A stretch of DNA of 23,083 bases. It comes from JBBDXI01 sp040902425. Its GTDB lineage: Bacteria > Planctomycetota > Phycisphaerae > Phycisphaerales > UBA1924. The stretch lies in the NCBI GenBank assembly GCA_040902425.1, contig JBBDXI010000067.1, forward strand, positions 1-23,083. Direction: 5' to 3'. The notes beneath the pieces were generated by a model. It was not told the DNA's origin. It made no database searches and saw only the letters and a list, made by a program, of their open reading frames with translations. Position 1 is the stretch's first letter, and the number at the start of each line of letters is the position of its first letter. Positions 20,130-23,083 of this stretch are shown piece by piece. The position numbers and the translations under genes are program-made.

Positions 20130-20203
20130 CCACAGATGACACAGATGCGCACAGATGGGGCGTTCGCTGGTTTTCCATCTGTGGTCATCTGTGTCATCTG
20201 TGG
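20130..20203. repeat. CACAGATG inverted pair, hairpin 1
   Basis: Two 29-base arms (20130-20158 and 20175-20203) match at 26 of 29 positions around a 16-base loop. Each arm holds three CACAGATG-like words. It follows the stop-codon side of a degenerate gene end at 20239-20271 and precedes the TIM-barrel start. As RNA it would form a very stable stem and might end or insulate transcription. Confidence 0.85.
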
Positions 20204-20238
20204 CCTCTTCTCCGGGTGTTCAGTCCGCGGCCGCAGGC

Positions 20239-20271
20239 TCAGATGAACTTCGTTTTCCCGGGGAGGGCAAC
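20239..20271 (-). pseudogene. Remnant of a Gfo/Idh/MocA gene: last ten codons only
   Basis: On the minus strand the sequence reads VALPGKTKFI and stop, against VAIPGKTKFI and stop at the end of the intact oxidoreductase gene at 20622. Four of 33 bases differ and three of those are silent. Similarity continues past the stop through the CACAGATG hairpin (20130-20203 against 20512-20583). It is the ghost of a deleted paralogue or of a partial tandem duplication of the gene's 3' end. Confidence 0.7.
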
Positions 20272-20356
20272 ACCTTGATGCTGGCCAAGAAGAGGAAGAG
20301 CCACAGTCGGGCATGTCGCAGGAACGAACCCGAGCCCATGAGAATGTGGACGCCAC

Positions 20357-20466
20357 TTGCACCCTTTCAGGGTGCGCGCGCTCTGGGCTCTGACCGGGGG
20401 TGGCGCTCGGCTGCGCCCCGCTTCACCCCCGGCTACTGACGGCCAGCCCTTCGGGCTGAAGACACG
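20357..20466 (+). repeat. Three-hairpin element, copy 5 (diverged)
   Basis: Hairpin 1 is GCACCCT-ttc-AGGGTGC. Hairpin 2 is CCGGGGGTG / CACCCCCGG around GCGCTCGGCTGCGCC. Hairpin 3 is CAGCCC-ttc-GGGCTG followed by AAGA. The stem bases of hairpins 1 and 3 differ from copies 1 and 3 but stay paired. Confidence 0.8.
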
Positions 20467-20511
20467 AAACCGGCGGCATGCAGCCTGGCGTGATACGGGC
20501 GCATTCTCAGA

Positions 20512-20583
20512 ACAGATGACACAGATGCGCACAGATGGGAAGCCCGGTGGTCGTCCATCTGTGGTCATCTGTGTCATCTGTGG
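20512..20583. repeat. CACAGATG inverted pair, hairpin 2
   Basis: The arms at 20512-20538 and 20555-20583 are the same as in hairpin 1, with a loop of the same length (16 bases) but a different loop sequence. It stands 38 bases after the stop of the oxidoreductase gene at 20622, on that gene's downstream side, so it may form its transcript end. Confidence 0.85.
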
Positions 20584-20621
20584 CCTCTTCTCCGGATGTT
20601 CAGCCCGCCGTAGCCGCGCGC

Positions 20622-21959
20622 TCAAATGAACTTCGTCTTGCCGGGGATGGCAACCGGCGGCACGGGCACCTCGCCGAACTCGTAGCTCTCCGGGCCGAGG
20701 CGCTCCTTTGAGTTGAGGGCCTGCTCCCACGTGACCGCCTGGCCGGTGTACGCGGCCATGCGGGCCATGATGGCCATGAGCGTGCTGTGGGTCATCCACA
20801 CGCCGTCGTTGATGGGCTTGCCGGCGCGGATGGCGGCGAAGAGGTCGTCGTGCTCCTGCTGGTACATGTCGTTGCCGGGGTGCGTGCTCTTCCAGGGGTT
20901 CTTGCCGGTGATCTCGTGGGTCTTGGTCCAGCCGTTGATGGTGCAGATGCCGTCGCTGCCCAGGATGTAGTCGGAGTTGTCGGTGGGGGTGCCGGGGAAG
21001 TGGCGGCACATGTGGAAGCCGCGGGCGCCGGAGGCGTACTCCCAGGTGGCGGAGAAGTGGTCGTAGACGTGGCCGGTCTCGGGCGTGTCCGGCCGGCCCT
21101 GCCGCCCCCCCACCGCCGTGCAGCGCGTGGGGAGGGCGCCGTTCATGGCCCAGGCGTTCTTGTCGATGCTGTGGACGGCCTGCTCGACGATGTGGTCGCC
21201 GCTGAGCCACGCGAAGTAGTGCCAGTTGCGGAGCTGGAACTCCATGTCGCTCCAGCCGTCCTTGCGCTTCTTCGGCTCGACCCAGCCGTCGGCGTTGTAG
21301 GTGGTGTAGGTGGCGCGGATGTCGCCGAGGCCGCCCTCGCAGAGCCGCCCGAAGGTCTCGCGCTCGCGGGCGCTGTAGCGCCAGCAGTGGCCGCTGACGA
21401 GCGCGAGCTTCTTCTGGCGGGCGAGCTCGACCGTTTCGAGGACGGAGCGGACGCCGGGGGCGTCGACGGCGACGGGCTTCTCGCAGAAGATGTGGCGGCC
21501 GCGCTCGACGGCGGCCTTGAGGGGGGCGGGGCGGAAGTGCGGGGGCGTGGCGAGCAGGACGACGTCGCAGAGGTCGATGACCTTCTGGTAGCCGTCGAAG
21601 CCGGAGAAGCGGCGGTCGGGGGGGACGTCGAGCTGCGCGGGCGTGACCCTGGTGTTGTTCTCCTCGGAGGAGAGGGCTCGGGTCAGCGATTTGAACTGCG
21701 ACTCGATCCGTTCCGGGAAGACGTCGGCCATGGCGTAGAGGACCGCGCCCTTGTCGGCGCGGAGGGCCTGCATGACCGCGCCGCCGCCGCGCCCGCCGCA
21801 GCCGATGACGCCGACGCGGAGGGTGTCCGAGCCGCCGACGGCGTAGGCGGGCCTTGCGAGGGTGCCGGCGAGGGCAGCGCCGGCGAGGGCGCCGGCGGAG
21901 GTGAGGACGAAGTCGCGGCGGGAGAGGCCCGGGTCAGTTGGGGGGGTTCGGGGGGCCAT
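20622..21959 (-). CDS. Tat-exported Gfo/Idh/MocA oxidoreductase
   Basis: A 445-residue protein with a twin-Arg signal (GLSRRDFVLTSAGALAGAAL, Arg14-Arg15, cleavage near AYAVG). It has the Rossmann motif LRVGVIGCGGRGGGAV (47-62), the HIFCEKPVAV motif with its Glu-Lys-Pro core, FAWLSGDHIVEQAVHSIDK and the closing YTGQAVTWEQALNS. It resembles the 17771 paralogue over its whole length but has an N-terminal insertion (SSEENNTRVTPAQLD) and ends in PGKTKFI. It should oxidise a sugar or glycoside in the periplasm. It begins inside the end of the SUMF1-like gene (26-base overlap), so the two are translationally coupled. A remnant of a related gene end lies 350 bases downstream. Confidence 0.9.
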   Translation of the reverse strand: MAPRTPPTDPGLSRRDFVLTSAGALAGAALAGTLARPAYAVGGSDTLRVGVIGCGGRGGGAVMQALRADKGAVLYAMADVFPERIESQFKSLTRALSSEENNTRVTPAQLDVPPDRRFSGFDGYQKVIDLCDVVLLATPPHFRPAPLKAAVERGRHIFCEKPVAVDAPGVRSVLETVELARQKKLALVSGHCWRYSARERETFGRLCEGGLGDIRATYTTYNADGWVEPKKRKDGWSDMEFQLRNWHYFAWLSGDHIVEQAVHSIDKNAWAMNGALPTRCTAVGGRQGRPDTPETGHVYDHFSATWEYASGARGFHMCRHFPGTPTDNSDYILGSDGICTINGWTKTHEITGKNPWKSTHPGNDMYQQEHDDLFAAIRAGKPINDGVWMTHSTLMAIMARMAAYTGQAVTWEQALNSKERLGPESYEFGEVPVPPVAIPGKTKFI

Positions 21960-22953
21960 GCGTCGGCTCCTTGGGCTTGGGATCGGTTGGCGGCGGGTGC
22001 GCGGGGGCCGCGGGGGTTGACGGGGGCGGACCGGGCTCGAGGACCACGCGGAAGCCGACCCAGGTGCAGTCGGCCAGCCACCACTGGCTCTTGGGGAACT
22101 GCGGGTCGCTGGCGTTCCAGCCCGGGGCCTGGGGGGCGCGGGCGGCGATGGCGAGGGCGCCGGCGTCGTCGCGGTAGGAGCCGCCCTTGGTCGTGGGCTT
22201 GCCGTCGGCGGCGTGGGCGCGGACCCACTCGGCGGCGTTGCCGTGGAGGTCGTGCAGGCCCCAGGGGTTCGCCTTGCGAGTGGCGACGGGCTGCGTCTTG
22301 TCGGGGGAGTTGGCGCTGTGCCAGGTGTGGTCGGGGAGGGTGTCGGGCGTGATGCCGGCGCTGTAGGGGCTGGCGGCGGGGGCGCCAGCGCGGGCCATGT
22401 GCTCCCACTCGGCCTCGGTGGGGAGGCGGTAGCGGCGGCCGGTGCGGGCGGAGAGCCATTGGCAGAAGCCCTCTGCGCCTTCGAAGGTCATCGAGATAGC
22501 GGGGTAGCCGGCGTGGCCGAAGCCGCGGTCGGGGGGGATGTAGGGCTTGGAGGGGCGGGAGGTGGCGTCGGGCGGCCTGTCTTTGTCTGCGTCGGGCTCG
22601 CTCTCGTCGAGGCGGAAGACGTAGAGGTCGTAGAGGTCCCAGGTGATCTCGGTGGTGGAGGCGAAGAGGGGCTGTACGTGGATGGTGCGCTTGCCGCCGG
22701 GGGCGGCGGGGTCGGGGACTTCGGCGGGGCCGGCGGGGATGGGGACGAGGGTGAGGGTGACGGTGGTGCCGGGGAGCTTCTGGATGATGGGGGGCGGGAG
22801 GGGCGATGTGCCCTGCGCGGGCGCGGGGGCCGCGGCGCACAGGGAGACCACGGCCGCGGCGAGGGGGCTGCGGCGGCGGCGCGCGGGTACGCTGCCGGGG
22901 TGGCCGCGGCGGGTGCGCAGCCGGGGAGCGACGATGGTGAAGCACGTAGTCAC
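21934..22953 (-). CDS. Exported SUMF1/formylglycine-generating-enzyme-fold protein
   Basis: A 339-residue protein with a basic, hydrophobic N terminus (RRRRSPLAAAVVSLCAAAP, cleavage near APAQG) and a SUMF1 (C-type-lectin-like) domain at about 66-306. Signatures are TEITWDLYD, YPAISMTFEGAEGFCQWLS, YRLPTEAEWEHMARAG (175-190), NPWGLHDLHGNAAEWVRA (229-246), KGGSYRD and VGFRVVLE. The Cys pair that activates sulfatases in true FGE is not apparent near the GGSYRD segment, so it is more likely a planctomycete SUMF1-domain protein of unknown role than a sulfatase-maturing enzyme. A Pro-rich tail overlaps the next gene by 26 bases. No ATG is available; the GTG at 22953 is the best start, although it overlaps the divergent gene at 22934. 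Confidence 0.82.
   Translation of the reverse strand: MTTCFTIVAPRLRTRRGHPGSVPARRRRSPLAAAVVSLCAAAPAPAQGTSPLPPPIIQKLPGTTVTLTLVPIPAGPAEVPDPAAPGGKRTIHVQPLFASTTEITWDLYDLYVFRLDESEPDADKDRPPDATSRPSKPYIPPDRGFGHAGYPAISMTFEGAEGFCQWLSARTGRRYRLPTEAEWEHMARAGAPAASPYSAGITPDTLPDHTWHSANSPDKTQPVATRKANPWGLHDLHGNAAEWVRAHAADGKPTTKGGSYRDDAGALAIAARAPQAPGWNASDPQFPKSQWWLADCTWVGFRVVLEPGPPPSTPAAPAHPPPTDPKPKEPTHGPPNPPN
22888..22927 (+). promoter_or_regulatory. Possible -10 box and ribosome-binding site of the ApbE-like gene
   Basis: GGGTACGCTG holds TACGCT at 22888-22893, in the same style as the boxes at 3336 and 11255. GGGGAG at 22922-22927 stands 6 bases before the ATG at 22934 and decides that start. Both lie inside the 5' end of the divergent SUMF1-like gene. 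Confidence 0.4.
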
Positions 22954-23083
22954 GGTCGCCGCGCTGCTCCTGGCCGGCCCGAGCCCGGCGTCGGTTCCGC
23001 CGCCGAGTGTTCCCGCTGCGCCGGGCCCGCGGGCGGGGGCCCTCGAACGGTTCGAGTTTACTCGGTTGCTAATGGGGGTGAAG
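22934..23083 (+). CDS. apbE: Probable FAD:protein FMN transferase (ApbE-like), 5' end only
   Basis: Fifty codons are present before the window ends. The start ATG at 22934 follows a good Shine-Dalgarno sequence. The N terminus is a signal peptide (MVKHVVTVAALLLAGPSPA), then a Pro/Ala-rich linker, then ERFEFTRLLMGVK. That last phrase resembles the opening strand of planctomycete ApbE proteins, which attach FMN to Na+-pumping reductases and other flavoproteins. The assignment rests on about 13 residues, so it is tentative; any exported protein beginning with this strand would fit. The gene is divergent from, and its 5' end overlaps, the SUMF1-like gene. Confidence 0.45.
   Translation, partial: MVKHVVTVAALLLAGPSPASVPPPSVPAAPGPRAGALERFEFTRLLMGVK

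Larger units (their letters stand above)
20272..20621. other. Repeat-composed intergenic region with an apparent inserted segment
   Basis: No gene. A flank resembling 20103-20135 (ending GAGCCACAG at 20306) is followed by a foreign-looking 205-base segment (20307-20511) carrying a three-hairpin element, and then the CACAGATG hairpin resumes at 20512. ACAG occurs at both borders (20303-20306 and 20512-20515), as a target-site duplication would. Confidence 0.6.

Noticed and set aside
20130..20583. CRISPR array
   Set aside because: Repeated CACAGATG words are only 9-10 bases apart and form inverted arms, without uniform repeats and unique spacers.
20084..20629. Short frames reading ICVICG or VICVICG
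   Set aside because: They are translations of the CACAGATG repeat arms.
21934..22953. Active sulfatase-maturing formylglycine-generating enzyme
   Set aside because: The SUMF1 fold is clear, but no catalytic Cys pair is apparent in the expected C-terminal region and no sulfatase gene is nearby.
1..23083. Transposase, integrase, tRNA or rRNA genes
   Set aside because: None was recognised on either strand; the only mobile-like features are the short palindromic repeats.

Overview
The window is very GC-rich throughout and appears to contain two parts of different origin. Positions 1 to about 1611 look actinobacterial, most like Thermoleophilia/Solirubrobacterales. They hold the 3' end of a dnaE-type polymerase gene, a membrane-anchored cytochrome c, and a convincing c-di-AMP (ydaO/yuaA) riboswitch in front of a small single-pass membrane protein. 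GATC tetramers are frequent in this part. From about 1907 onward the gene families and repeats look planctomycetal, most like Phycisphaerae: Tat-exported Gfo/Idh/MocA oxidoreductases, TIM-barrel sugar isomerase-like proteins, a SUMF1-domain protein, an NHS-type MFS transporter, and many short palindromic repeats. The 1612-1906 stretch has no convincing gene and is the probable junction, either an assembly chimera or an old transfer. This taxonomy is an inference from family recognition and has not been tested by search.

Layout. 1-282 dnaE-type polymerase end; 387-869 cytochrome c; 1042-1183 riboswitch; 1192-1611 membrane protein; 1907-3214 aminoglycoside-phosphotransferase-fold kinase; 3366-4535 secreted PDZ protein. 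On the minus strand follow a GH35 beta-galactosidase-like enzyme (7926-5101) coupled by a TTGA overlap to a small HD hydrolase (5104-4541), a GNAT acetyltransferase (8949-8347) and 6-phosphogluconate dehydrogenase (11107-9557). On the plus strand are a DNA topoisomerase VI subunit A without a neighbouring B subunit (11301-12437) and a DCC-family protein (12474-12917).

Positions 12924-22953 form a minus-strand catabolic block. Read 5' to 3' it holds a SUMF1-like protein, a Gfo/Idh/MocA oxidoreductase, TIM barrel, oxidoreductase, TIM barrel, MFS transporter, TIM barrel, oxidoreductase and cupin. Five of these carry export signals (four Tat-like, one Sec-like). The repeated pairing of oxidoreductases with TIM barrels suggests periplasmic oxidation of a sugar or glycoside followed by isomerisation or cleavage, uptake, and a second cytoplasmic round. 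A truncated ApbE-like gene begins at 22934 on the plus strand.

The most unusual content lies between the genes. At least four families of short palindromic repeats recur. One is a three-hairpin element with five copies whose stems covary; one copy seems to interrupt another repeat with a 4-bp target duplication, as a mobile element would. Another repeat pair sits in frame inside a TIM-barrel gene, one overlaps a start codon, and one supplies a stop codon.
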